44,548 nucleotides of DNA from an uncultured Prochlorococcus sp. (GCA_902558895.1 CACEFS010000009.1:1-44548); one strand, 5' to 3'; positions 17,879 through 25,678 are shown, counted from the stretch's first letter. Translations and numbers: made by a program. The notes: a model not told the origin generated them from the letters alone.

Positions 17879-18391
17879 TTAAGATTTAATCACTCCAAAT
17901 ATATTCAAGCATTTCACAACTAAAGGAAGAATTAAAAGAACAGTAATCAATCTTACTGCGTGTAGAGTTGCTACTGCCGCTCCCACTCCATATTCAGACC
18001 CTACAAGACTCATTCCGCTAATTCCTCCTGGTGCTGCTCCAAGAATTGTTGTTATTACGTCTAAATTAAGTAATCTGCTTGTCCATAATCCAATTGCTAA
18101 TCCAGTAATAACTAAAGTAAAAGTTATTAATATGGCTGGCCTCCATAAGTTTTGGATATCAACTAATGAGTCTTTTGTTAATGATGTACCTATGACTGTT
18201 CCAATTCCAATTTCTAAAATTGTTCTTGTCCCGATTGGCCACTCTGCCATATCGACTTTGCCACTGATGCTAAGTATGCTTGCGCCTATTAAAGCACCGG
18301 CAAGAGGAGCCGCAGGAATACCTGTTTTTAGAGCTAAACCTCCAAAAAGACAACCTGCAATTAAATAATAGATTAAATTTATATTAGGCAT
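17879..18391 (-). CDS. AbrB/YdhM-type integral membrane protein, single-repeat (half-length)
   Basis: The 170 residues are almost wholly hydrophobic with about five helices and the glycine-rich motif ILGAAPGGISGMSLVGSEYG typical of the AbrB-like membrane family (Pfam 'Transporter_AbrB'; unrelated to the AbrB transcription factor despite the shared name). Full-length members are about 340-360 residues with two such repeats. This protein has one, so it should work as a dimer or be paired with another half-length copy elsewhere. The substrate is unknown. Confidence 0.78.
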   Translation of the reverse strand: MPNINLIYYLIAGCLFGGLALKTGIPAAPLAGALIGASILSISGKVDMAEWPIGTRTILEIGIGTVIGTSLTKDSLVDIQNLWRPAILITFTLVITGLAIGLWTSRLLNLDVITTILGAAPGGISGMSLVGSEYGVGAAVATLHAVRLITVLLILPLVVKCLNIFGVIKS

Positions 18392-18525
18392 AAATTTGAA
18401 AGATGTTCGCTCATAATATTAGAAAAAAATTTTTTTGTTTAAGTTTATAGTCAAATAATATTTTTGTTTTACTCTCATAATGTCCCCTTTTGTTGGCATA
18501 ATGGTAATCAAAGCATGAATTTTTT

Positions 18526-18723
18526 ATGTCTTCACAAATTTCATACAAAGATAATAAAAACCGCATAAAGAAAAAATTTTCTTTTTTTGAGGGTGGCCAC
18601 CAACTCGAAAAATTAGAGTTTGCACTCGCAATAGCTCAAACTAACGGTGATGAAAAAAAATCAATCTTTCTTAGAAAAAAGATCGTTGAATTAGGCGGAA
18701 ATGTTGAAGAACCAGGTACTTAG
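18526..18723 (+). CDS. small hypothetical protein
   Basis: This 65-residue ORF from an ATG is basic at the N terminus, with a helical middle (G-G-H-Q-L-E-K-L-E-F-A-L-A-I-A-Q) and an R-K-K-I-V-E-L-G-G end. Its stop lies one base from the convergent aminotransferase stop, and the start is preceded by a purine-poor AT-rich leader. I do not recognise a named family. It resembles a short cyanobacterial conserved protein in composition. No function is proposed. Confidence 0.62.
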   Translation: MSSQISYKDNKNRIKKKFSFFEGGHQLEKLEFALAIAQTNGDEKKSIFLRKKIVELGGNVEEPGT

Positions 18724-18724
18724 T

Positions 18725-19888
18725 TTAATTCTTCTCAAGATATTTGGATACTACAACTAATGCTTCACCAGCTTCTTGGGATGTAATCCTACCGAGATCG
18801 AGAAGTGTTTTACTTATTGAAGAAACTACCGTAATAATATCTCTATCATTTACATAACCTAAGTGCCCGACTCTAAATATTTTCCCCTTCAAATGATCTT
18901 GGCCACCAGCTAGTAAAATATCAAAATTATTTTTTATTTTTTTTCTAAATTCTTCAGCATCCATTCCTTCAGTTTTTATTGCAGTTATGGAGGGGCTTAA
19001 ATAGTTTTCGTCAGCAAATAATTTTAGATTTAAAGCCTTTACAGCATTGCACATTGCTAATTTATGTTTATTGTGTCTGAAGAAAATATTATGCAAGCCT
19101 TCTTCTCTCATCATTTTTAAAGATTCATCTAAAGCAAAAATCAAATTAACTGCTGGAGTATATGGATTACTGTTACTTAAAAGACTTTTTTTGTAAGATT
19201 TTAAATTTAAATAAAATTTTGGTAAATTAGATTTTTCTGCAGCTTCCCATGCTTTTTGGCTCATTGATATAAAACTAAGCCCTGGAGGTATCATATATCC
19301 CTTTTGTGATCCTGAAGCAACGATATCTAATTCCCATTCATCTATTGGTACATTGCAAGCTCCAAGACTTGTAACACAGTCAACAATTGATAAAGCTGTG
19401 CTGTGTTCGCGAATATAGGAACTTATAGTTTCTAGATCATTAATTACGCCTGTTGAGGTTTCAGAATGAGTCAAAATAACTGCTTTTATTTCTTTTTGTT
19501 TATCTTCATCTAATACCTTTTTGAATGCTTCAGGATCAAGTGGAGTTCCCCATGGTGAATCAATTTTTATTACTTCTAGACCAAATTCTTTAGCAACTTT
19601 TACCCATCTTTCTCCAAATTTGCCATTTTCTCCACAAATTACTTTATCTCCTTTACTTAAGGTATTTATTATTCCAGCTTCCATTGCGGCAGTCCCACTA
19701 CCAGTAATTGTTAGAACATCATTTTGAGTTTGATGAAGCCATTGTAAATTTTTAGAAGTACTTTCTACAAGATCTTGGAATTCTTTACTGCGATGACCTA
19801 TTGGATGTCTACTTAATGCTTGTAAAACTCTTTCTGGAACAGGTGTGGGTCCAGGAATCATCAATGATAATTTTTGTTGTATGGCCAC
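18725..19888 (-). CDS. class V PLP aminotransferase, alanine/serine--glyoxylate type
   Basis: Enzymes of this group transfer amino groups between alanine or serine and glyoxylate, useful for disposing of photorespiratory glyoxylate. The 387 residues begin LMIPGPTPVPERVL, with G-S-G-T-A-A-M-E (PLP phosphate site) near residue 63 and S-G-S-Q-K196-G-Y, where K196 is the expected PLP lysine. The length is normal. The donor amino acid cannot be fixed from sequence. Older annotations of relatives as 'aspartate aminotransferase' or 'soluble hydrogenase subunit' are less likely. It diverges from cbiD across 60 bases. Confidence 0.9.
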   Translation of the reverse strand: MAIQQKLSLMIPGPTPVPERVLQALSRHPIGHRSKEFQDLVESTSKNLQWLHQTQNDVLTITGSGTAAMEAGIINTLSKGDKVICGENGKFGERWVKVAKEFGLEVIKIDSPWGTPLDPEAFKKVLDEDKQKEIKAVILTHSETSTGVINDLETISSYIREHSTALSIVDCVTSLGACNVPIDEWELDIVASGSQKGYMIPPGLSFISMSQKAWEAAEKSNLPKFYLNLKSYKKSLLSNSNPYTPAVNLIFALDESLKMMREEGLHNIFFRHNKHKLAMCNAVKALNLKLFADENYLSPSITAIKTEGMDAEEFRKKIKNNFDILLAGGQDHLKGKIFRVGHLGYVNDRDIITVVSSISKTLLDLGRITSQEAGEALVVVSKYLEKN

Positions 19889-19948
19889 TTTTTATTAAAT
19901 AGGTCATTCTTAGAATAGTTCTCATTATATACTTTTCAATTACTTGAT

Positions 19949-21067
19949 TTGAAAAAAGGATTTTCTTTACCTTTGTGGGTTGCTGGAGCTGCTAGGTCGG
20001 CATTAAAAAAACTAGTAGGGTTACCATTTGAGAATTATGAAATTATAAAAATTCCCAATGAAAATAGAGAAACAAAAATCGAGATTCATTCTGTTGGTTT
20101 ACTTCAAGATGATTCGCATGCATTAGGAATTTCCTTTGCAAAGTCTGGTTTAGATCTTGACATTACACAAAACTTAGAAATATGGACAATAGCCTCTTTA
20201 GAAAAAATTTCTTTTAATAATCCTGTTCAAACAATGCCAATTAATATTATTGCAGGATCTGGTGTAGGTATAAAGGAGGATACATCAGAAATATCAATTT
20301 CTGATTTTGCAAAACAAGTTTTATATCAAAATTTATTAGATTGTATTCCAGCGGGCTTTAATTTGAATTTAGAAATTATTTTCCCAAATGGGGAGTTTTT
20401 AGCTGAAAGAACTAGTAATAAGTCATTTGGTATCGTTGATGGATTATCTATTATTGGTACTTCTGCTGAAACTTATTCGAGTGCTTCACCTGAACAATTA
20501 AAAGAGGCTCAAACTAAGCTAGCAAAGTTAATTCAAAATAATTTCAAAGGGAAAGTTGTCTTTGTTATTGGTGAAAATGGGCTAAATTTGGCAAAAACTA
20601 ATAACGTTCATTTGCCCATTATCAAAATTGGAAATTGGATAGGACCATTATTAGTTGATGCTGCTATAAAAAAAGTTAAAACTGTAATTCTTTTTGGTTA
20701 TCATGGAAAATTAATTAAATTAGCAGGGGGTATTTTTCATACACATAATCATTTAGCTGATGGAAGAATTGAGATTCTTGTTTATTTAGCCCTTCAAGAA
20801 AAGGTGCCGTCTCAAATAATAGATGAAATATCTCACTTAAATAATCTTGAGGATGCATTACTACTTCTTGAAAGATTTAATAAATCTCTAGCTAATAAAT
20901 TATTCAAGAATTTATCAAATACTATTGAAAAACGTTCATTTGCCTATGTAAATAGGTATGTAAAAACTGATATGGAAATCGCATCAATCATTTTTGATAG
21001 AAAAAGGAAAATAAGGTGGTCTGGCATTAACGGTAATAAGTATATTTCTTATTTTCAACGAGATTAA
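19949..21067 (+). CDS. cbiD: cobalt-precorrin-5B C1-methyltransferase
   Basis: CbiD acts in the anaerobic corrin route to cobalamin. The 372-residue product has the CbiD pattern: N-terminal A-G-A-A-R-S-A-L-K-K-L, central I-I-A-G-S-G-V-G-I, and late V-I-L-F-G-Y-H-G-K-L-I-K-L-A-G-G-I-F-H-T-H. I take the TTG at 19949 as the start because the hydrophobic LPLWVAGAARSA segment begins right after it and no nearby ATG precedes it. It sits 48 bases before guaA on the same strand. This agrees with picocyanobacteria making a B12-type cofactor. Confidence 0.92.
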   Translation: MKKGFSLPLWVAGAARSALKKLVGLPFENYEIIKIPNENRETKIEIHSVGLLQDDSHALGISFAKSGLDLDITQNLEIWTIASLEKISFNNPVQTMPINIIAGSGVGIKEDTSEISISDFAKQVLYQNLLDCIPAGFNLNLEIIFPNGEFLAERTSNKSFGIVDGLSIIGTSAETYSSASPEQLKEAQTKLAKLIQNNFKGKVVFVIGENGLNLAKTNNVHLPIIKIGNWIGPLLVDAAIKKVKTVILFGYHGKLIKLAGGIFHTHNHLADGRIEILVYLALQEKVPSQIIDEISHLNNLEDALLLLERFNKSLANKLFKNLSNTIEKRSFAYVNRYVKTDMEIASIIFDRKRKIRWSGINGNKYISYFQRD

Positions 21068-21115
21068 TTTGTTATTCATTATGCTTTTGAGAATAAATTG
21101 AGCTAACTTTTATAC

Positions 21116-22702
21116 ATGAGTCAAACATCTTTAAAAAAAGAACGAGATCCTTCAATATTAATTTTAGACTTCGGATCTCAATATTCTGAATTGATTGCAA
21201 GAAGAATTAGAGAAACTAATGTTTTTTCTCTTGTAGTAAGTAATTGTATTTCAATTGAGGACATTAATAATATTAACCCTAAAGGGATCATTTTGAGTGG
21301 TGGCCCAAATTCTGTATATGAACAAAATGCTCCTAAATGTGATGAAAAAATTTTTAATTTAGGAATTCCTATTCTCGGTATATGCTATGGAATGCAATTA
21401 ATGGTCAAAGAACTTGGAGGAACTGTTATTTCAGCAACAAATAAAGCTGAATATGGTAGAGCACCAATAAATATAGATCAAGAATCTGACCTTCTTTCTG
21501 ATGTAGAAGATAAATCAATAATGTGGATGAGTCATGGTGATTCAATTAATTGTTTGCCTGATGGATTTAATAAAATTGCTCATACCGAGAACACACTCCA
21601 TGCAGCAATTTCAAATGATGTGAAGAAATTATTTGGCGTACAATTTCATCCAGAAGTTATTCATTCAGAGTTTGGGATGACTGTAATTAAAAATTTTGTT
21701 TATACAATTTCTTGTTGCAAAGCTGATTGGACAACAGAAACCTATATAGAGGAAACTATTCCACGGATAAGAGAACAAGTTGGCAATAAAAAAGTTTTGC
21801 TTGCCTTGTCAGGAGGAGTTGATTCCTCAACTCTTGCTTTTCTTCTCAATCAAGCAATTGGAAATCAGCTTACATGCATGTTTATAGACCAAGGTTTCAT
21901 GAGAAAAGGTGAACCTGAATTTTTAATGAATTTTTTTGATAAGAAATTTCATATAAAAGTGGAATATATTAATGCAAGGGAAAGGTTTATTTCCAAATTA
22001 AAAGGTATTACTGATCCAGAAAAAAAAAGAAAAATTATTGGTGAAGAATTTATTAGAGTATTTGAAGAAGAAAGTAATAGATTAGGACCTTTTCAGTATT
22101 TAGCCCAAGGTACTCTTTATCCAGATGTTATTGAGAGTGCCGGCACTAATATTGATCCTAAGACAGGTGAAAGAATAGCTGTTAAAATAAAGAGTCATCA
22201 TAACGTGGGTGGGTTGCCAAAAGATTTACAATTTAAATTAGTTGAGCCATTAAGAAAACTTTTTAAAGATGAAGTCCGAAAAGTAGGAGCTGCTTTAGGT
22301 TTACCAGATGAAATTATAAAAAGGCATCCATTCCCAGGACCAGGATTAGCTATAAGAATTTTGGGTGAGGTTAATAATGAAAAACTGGATTGTTTAAGAG
22401 ATGCAGACTGGATAGTAAGAGACGAAATTAAAAAAGCAGGCCTTTATAATGATATTTGGCAGGCTTTTGCAGTATTGTTGCCAGTAAAAACTGTAGGAGT
22501 AATGGGTGATAAAAGGACTTATGCATGGCCAATAGTTTTACGTTGTGTTTCTAGTGAAGATGGCATGACGGCCGATTGGTCAAAAATTCCTTTTCAGATT
22601 TTGGAGAGGATTGCAAATAGAATCGTAAATGAAGTAATTTCGGTTAATAGAGTCGTATATGATATTACAAGCAAACCTCCTGGAACTATTGAGTGGGAAT
22701 AG
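21116..22702 (+). CDS. guaA: GMP synthase (glutamine-hydrolysing)
   Basis: GuaA converts XMP to GMP. The 528 residues comprise a class I glutamine amidotransferase domain ([11 protein letters not shown]; nucleophile Cys in [15 protein letters not shown]) and an ATP-pyrophosphatase domain with the P-loop [12 protein letters not shown], followed by the dimerisation domain ending K-P-P-G-T-I-E-W-E. The last 14 bases (22688-22701) are repeated exactly at 24874-24887, so the 3' end appears to be the integration site of the 2.2-kb element that follows. The reading frame is complete and of normal length. The final residues may therefore be supplied by the element. Confidence 0.97.
   Translation: MSQTSLKKERDPSILILDFGSQYSELIARRIRETNVFSLVVSNCISIEDINNINPKGIILSGGPNSVYEQNAPKCDEKIFNLGIPILGICYGMQLMVKELGGTVISATNKAEYGRAPINIDQESDLLSDVEDKSIMWMSHGDSINCLPDGFNKIAHTENTLHAAISNDVKKLFGVQFHPEVIHSEFGMTVIKNFVYTISCCKADWTTETYIEETIPRIREQVGNKKVLLALSGGVDSSTLAFLLNQAIGNQLTCMFIDQGFMRKGEPEFLMNFFDKKFHIKVEYINARERFISKLKGITDPEKKRKIIGEEFIRVFEEESNRLGPFQYLAQGTLYPDVIESAGTNIDPKTGERIAVKIKSHHNVGGLPKDLQFKLVEPLRKLFKDEVRKVGAALGLPDEIIKRHPFPGPGLAIRILGEVNNEKLDCLRDADWIVRDEIKKAGLYNDIWQAFAVLLPVKTVGVMGDKRTYAWPIVLRCVSSEDGMTADWSKIPFQILERIANRIVNEVISVNRVVYDITSKPPGTIEWE
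22688..22701 (+). repeat. left direct repeat (attL-like core), inside the guaA 3' end
   Basis: ATTGAGTGGGAATA, covering the codons for I-E-W-E and the first two bases of the TAG stop of guaA. An identical copy lies 2.19 kb downstream. It is the candidate recombination core on the left. Confidence 0.65.
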
Positions 22703-22739
22703 TCCAAGAGTAAAAACCTAGTTATAGTCTAAAAAACGT

Positions 22740-22761
22740 GTGCTCACCCGAAGATCACCCG
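22740..22761 (+). repeat. 11-base repeat pair, left cluster 1
   Basis: GTGCTCACCCG (22740-22750) and AAGATCACCCG (22751-22761) are two adjacent 11-base units sharing TCACCCG. They resemble the three right-end units. The cluster starts 38 bases after the guaA core repeat, which fits arm-type binding sites of a recombinase. The T-run that follows is not preceded by a hairpin, so I do not call a terminator. Confidence 0.6.
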
Positions 22762-22800
22762 TCTTTTTTTTTACCTATTTGCAATGGTTTTCAGAGGGTC

Positions 22801-22822
22801 ATGCTCACCCCAGTCTCACCCA
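22801..22822 (+). repeat. 11-base repeat pair, left cluster 2
   Basis: ATGCTCACCCC (22801-22811) and AGTCTCACCCA (22812-22822) are again two adjacent 11-base units. They begin 61 bases after the first pair begins, close to six helical turns, so all four left units would lie on about the same DNA face. The orientation is the same as in the other clusters. Confidence 0.6.
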
Positions 22823-22834
22823 GAGCACTGTAGG

Positions 22835-22850
22835 TTTCTCTATAGAGAAA
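22835..22850. promoter_or_regulatory. 16-base perfect palindrome upstream of the restriction gene
   Basis: TTTCTCTATAGAGAAA is perfectly self-complementary and lies about 100 bases before the endonuclease ATG. There is no T-run after it, so an operator is more likely than a terminator. No controller (C) protein gene is present in the cassette, so the binding protein is unknown. Confidence 0.45.
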
Positions 22851-22948
22851 TCGTAAATTATATTTTCATAAATTTTGTATTTATAAAAATTTTGCTCTAT
22901 TTAAATATTGTTTATATTATGGATTTCTTTTAAAATTCAGAATATTGA

Positions 22949-23808
22949 ATGTTAAATGTGACCAATCCTTTATTAGAAGTTTTTGGTTACCCGACTAATA
23001 ATCATTCTGAAGATGCCAAGAAGTCAAGATCAGATAAATTATGCCCTTTTGGCAATATAACTCCTAATTGTTCTAAAGATAAATTATCAGATCCATTGGG
23101 CGTTTGTAGTGTGCAGAATATTGACGATGCAGTAATTACTTGTCCCGTTAGATTTCGTGAAGATTGGTTGATCGCGCATGATGCTGCTAATTTTTTCTTT
23201 CAAAAGGGGACAAAATGGAAAATTTTGAAAGAGGTTCGTCTTAAAGATGCCTATGGTGTTTCAGCGGGAAATATTGATATCGTTCTTGTTTCATATGATC
23301 AATTTGGCAATATAGTTGATTTCGGTTCTCTTGAAATTCAAGCAGTCTATATTTCAGGAAATATTAGAAATCCTTTTGCTCGTTATATGACTGATCCTAT
23401 TAAATTCTCAAACTTGGATTGGTCAAAAGAAAAAAATTATCCAAGACCTGATTTTTTATCTTCTTCTAGAAAGCGATTAGCACCACAATTATTATTTAAA
23501 GGTGGAATTTTGAAATCATGGGGTAAAAAAAGTGCTGTAGCGCTTGACAGACCTTTCTATGAAACATTGCCAGATTTACAAGAAGTTGATCCTTCTGATG
23601 CTGATATATGTTGGATGGTATATGATCTCAAATTAAATCAAAATAAAGAAAATATAAACTCGTGCCTTATAAAAAAATTTATACTAAATTTGATGAAAGC
23701 ATTAAACAAATCACAATTGCTAAACCAGGAGATATTAATCAATTTAAGAATTTATTAAAATTAAAAATGCGCGATGGTTTAGATGTTACTGCCTACGAAG
23801 ATCAATGA
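22949..23808 (+). pseudogene. NotI-family type II restriction endonuclease, frameshifted near the 3' end
   Basis: From the ATG, 269 residues are read to a stop at 23758, but the last ~36 do not belong. The N-terminal part has four cysteines (C32, C41, C53, C65) in L-C-P-F-G-N, N-C-S, G-V-C-S and T-C-P-V-R-F contexts, matching the Cys4 iron-binding site of NotI. The core D110 with E129-x-Q131 in S-L-E129-I-Q131-A matches the D/E-x-Q catalytic pattern reported for NotI. At the A-run 23649-23652 a one-base deletion shifts the frame. Restoring one A reads E-K-Y-K-L-V-P-Y-K-K-I-Y-T-K-F and on to a TGA at 23806-23808, giving 286 residues close to EagI length. That stop overlaps the methyltransferase ATG at 23805 (ATGA), strong evidence for the original frame. 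Sequencing error is the alternative to mutation. Confidence 0.8.
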
Positions 23809-24683
23809 TTAGTAGTGTAAAAGAGAAAATTTTTAATCATCCCATTAATGTTTCTTCAGTTCCTCAATTAAGTATTTTTAGATATCCAGGTGGGAAGACT
23901 TGGTTTATTCCATACTTAAGAATATGGATGCAATCTCTCAATAAGGTTCCAGAAATTTTATATGAACCTTTTGCTGGTGGAGGAATAGTTTCTTTAACGA
24001 GTATTTCGGAAAATTTAGTAAAAAAAGTTCATGTAAATGAAATAGATCCTATGGTATCTGCTGTTTGGAAAACTTCTCTTTGCTCTGATTTTTCTTGGTT
24101 ATGTGAGCGAATAGTAAGTTTTGATATTAATTATTCAAATGTGATGGAAGTATTACAATCAGAACCTAAAAATACTAGAGAGCAATCATTCAAAACAATA
24201 CTTAAAAATAGATGCGCGCATGGAGGAATTCTTGCGGATGGTGGAGGTTTAATAAAACGTGGAGAAAATGGAAAAGGAATTTCCTCAAGATGGTATCCAA
24301 CTACTTTGGTCAGACGCATTCAGCGTATTTATTCAATGAGGTCAAGGATAATTTTCACTGAAGAGGATGGGTTAGATATTCTTCAGAAGGATTTAAATAA
24401 TGAAAGTGCGATTTATTTTTTAGATCCTCCTTACACTGCTGGTAAAAAAGGTAAAAGAGCAGGACGGAGACTTTATCGTTTCGCAGATTTAAATCACAAA
24501 AAATTATTTAAAATTTCCAGTCAAATAAAGGGTAACTTTTTGATGACATATGATGATGATTTTGAGGTTAAGGAACTTGCTAATTCCTACTCCATGTCAT
24601 CTGCGTTAATACCAATGAAAAATACACATAATTCAAACATGATAGAACTCCTGATATCAAAAGATTTGAATTGGATAAAATAA
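23805..24683 (+). CDS. D12-class (Dam-like) DNA adenine-N6 methyltransferase
   Basis: The 292-residue protein has the D12 class (alpha) motif order: F-R-Y-P-G-G-K31 (motif X), E-P-F-A-G-G-G60 (AdoMet-binding motif I, residues 54-60) and D207-P-P-Y (motif IV). The DPPY form and class point to adenine N6 methylation. It is the modification partner of the preceding endonuclease gene: its ATG overlaps the ancestral stop of that gene (ATGA), implying coupled translation. Its frame is intact. The recognition sequence is unknown. NotI's site has no adenine, so the pair should recognise a different site. Confidence 0.88.
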   Translation: MISSVKEKIFNHPINVSSVPQLSIFRYPGGKTWFIPYLRIWMQSLNKVPEILYEPFAGGGIVSLTSISENLVKKVHVNEIDPMVSAVWKTSLCSDFSWLCERIVSFDINYSNVMEVLQSEPKNTREQSFKTILKNRCAHGGILADGGGLIKRGENGKGISSRWYPTTLVRRIQRIYSMRSRIIFTEEDGLDILQKDLNNESAIYFLDPPYTAGKKGKRAGRRLYRFADLNHKKLFKISSQIKGNFLMTYDDDFEVKELANSYSMSSALIPMKNTHNSNMIELLISKDLNWIK

Positions 24684-24765
24684 TAGTTTATAAATATTTT
24701 GAAACGCATTCTCTACAAAATAATCGTATAACGACGTTTTTTGAAAGTATTATTGTCAGACATCT

Positions 24766-24798
24766 ATGCTCACCTCATGCTCACCTCATGCTCACCCA
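24766..24798 (+). repeat. three tandem 11-base repeats, right cluster
   Basis: ATGCTCACCTC (24766-24776), ATGCTCACCTC (24777-24787) and ATGCTCACCCA (24788-24798) are head-to-tail with no spacer. The first two are identical. They lie 75 bases inside the right core repeat and share the unit and orientation of the left clusters. Directly repeated units of about one helical turn flanking a core are the arrangement of arm-type sites in phage attachment regions. The remainder of the 275-base gap 24684-24958 shows no gene. Confidence 0.75.
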
Positions 24799-24873
24799 AT
24801 AAAAGTCTGTTAGTATGACTCCAAGTATCCGTTGCAATAACTGATGTTTTCTTTTTCTTTTAGAACTAATCCC

Positions 24874-24887
24874 ATTGAGTGGGAATA
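24874..24887 (+). repeat. right direct repeat (attR-like core)
   Basis: ATTGAGTGGGAATA is identical to the guaA end at 22688-22701. Here it is followed by AATAAAC rather than GTCCAAG, giving a TAA instead of TAG after I-E-W-E. I infer that this is the original chromosomal guaA terminus displaced by the insertion. Confidence 0.65.
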
Positions 24888-24958
24888 AATAAACAAATAT
24901 TTTTAAAATATTAAACTTTTTTATGTTATAAACATTTTTAAATGAGATATTAATCATA

Positions 24959-25678
24959 ATGAGCGAGATTATAAAATTAAGTCGATCTACTATTGAGAAA
25001 TATCTAAGTTGTCCAAGATGTTGTGTACTTGATAAAAAATATCAAATAAAACCACCATCATTACCGTTTACTTTAAATATTGCTGTAGATAATTTATGTA
25101 AAAATGAATTTGATTACTACAGAAGAATTCAAGAGCCACATCCTTTATTTATTGAACATGGTATTGATGCTGTTCCTTTCAAACATAAAGATTTAGAACG
25201 TTGGAGAAGTAATTTTCAAGGCATAAGATATAGGTCGATTGAACATAATTATGATTTTGGTGGGGCTGTGGATGATATTTGGCAGAAAAAAAATGGCGAC
25301 CTTATTATTATTGATGTAAAAGCTACATCTAGAAATAATTTTGATTGGTCTGAGACTTTTAATAAATACGAATATGCAAGAGCTTATAAGAGACAATTAG
25401 AAATGTATCAGTGGTTATTTAAAAAAAACGGTTTTAAAGTATCTAAAGAAGCTTATCTTTTATATTTCAACGGAAAGAAAAATGAAGAGTTATTTAATAA
25501 CCAATTAAATTTTGATGTACATCTAATTAAATTAGATTGCTCTACTTCTTGGGTAGAAAATAAGATAATTGATACTGTCAATTTATTACGTTCTGATGTT
25601 TTTCCTAAACCGTCATTGAATTGTGAATATTGTAATTATTTGAAAAAGCGTTGGCGGCTATCAATGACTGAATATTAA
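24959..25678 (+). CDS. PD-(D/E)XK nuclease superfamily protein, RecB/Cas4-like with cysteine pairs
   Basis: The 239-residue protein carries the RecB-type nuclease core: G-G-A-V-D105-D106-I-W, then L-I-I-I-D119-V-K121-A-T (D-x-K catalytic pattern) and Q-L-E-M-Y-Q-W (the QxxxY motif). Cysteines C18, C21 and C22 in Y-L-S-C-P-R-C-C and C222, C225 in N-C-E-Y-C-N flank the domain, as in Cas4 and AddB nucleases with Fe-S clusters. No CRISPR repeats or other cas genes are present, so it is a stand-alone member. It begins 71 bases outside the right att-like repeat. It may be a resident gene, or part of an older accessory segment at this site. The ATG at 24959 is the only sensible start. Confidence 0.82.
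   Translation: MSEIIKLSRSTIEKYLSCPRCCVLDKKYQIKPPSLPFTLNIAVDNLCKNEFDYYRRIQEPHPLFIEHGIDAVPFKHKDLERWRSNFQGIRYRSIEHNYDFGGAVDDIWQKKNGDLIIIDVKATSRNNFDWSETFNKYEYARAYKRQLEMYQWLFKKNGFKVSKEAYLLYFNGKKNEELFNNQLNFDVHLIKLDCSTSWVENKIIDTVNLLRSDVFPKPSLNCEYCNYLKKRWRLSMTEY

Larger units (their letters stand above)
22688..24887. mobile_element. putative site-specific integrative element at the guaA 3' end carrying a restriction-modification pair
   Basis: Limits are the outer edges of two exact 14-base direct repeats, ATTGAGTGGGAATA, at 22688-22701 and 24874-24887. The first encodes the I-E-W-E-stop end of guaA, and the second again reads I-E-W-E-stop in one frame but has no further guaA similarity before it. 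Within lie a NotI-like endonuclease gene, an adenine methyltransferase gene, and clusters of an 11-base repeat near both ends. The 3' end of guaA is a known target of tyrosine-recombinase elements in other bacteria. No integrase, excisionase or replication gene is inside, so I infer a non-autonomous element or a remnant. Confidence 0.65.

Noticed and set aside
22741-22772. Rho-independent terminator after guaA
   Set aside because: There is a long T-run at 22763-22772, but the bases before it are direct repeats (CACCCG twice) and cannot pair with each other to form a stem.
23649-23652. Phase-variable switch in the endonuclease gene
   Set aside because: The A-run is only four bases (five if restored), too short for frequent slippage. 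A simple mutation or sequencing error is more likely.
22740-24798. CRISPR array formed by the TGCTCACC repeats
   Set aside because: Units are only 11 bases and lie directly adjacent with no unique spacers. No cas1/cas2 genes are present; the nearby Cas4-like protein alone is not evidence.
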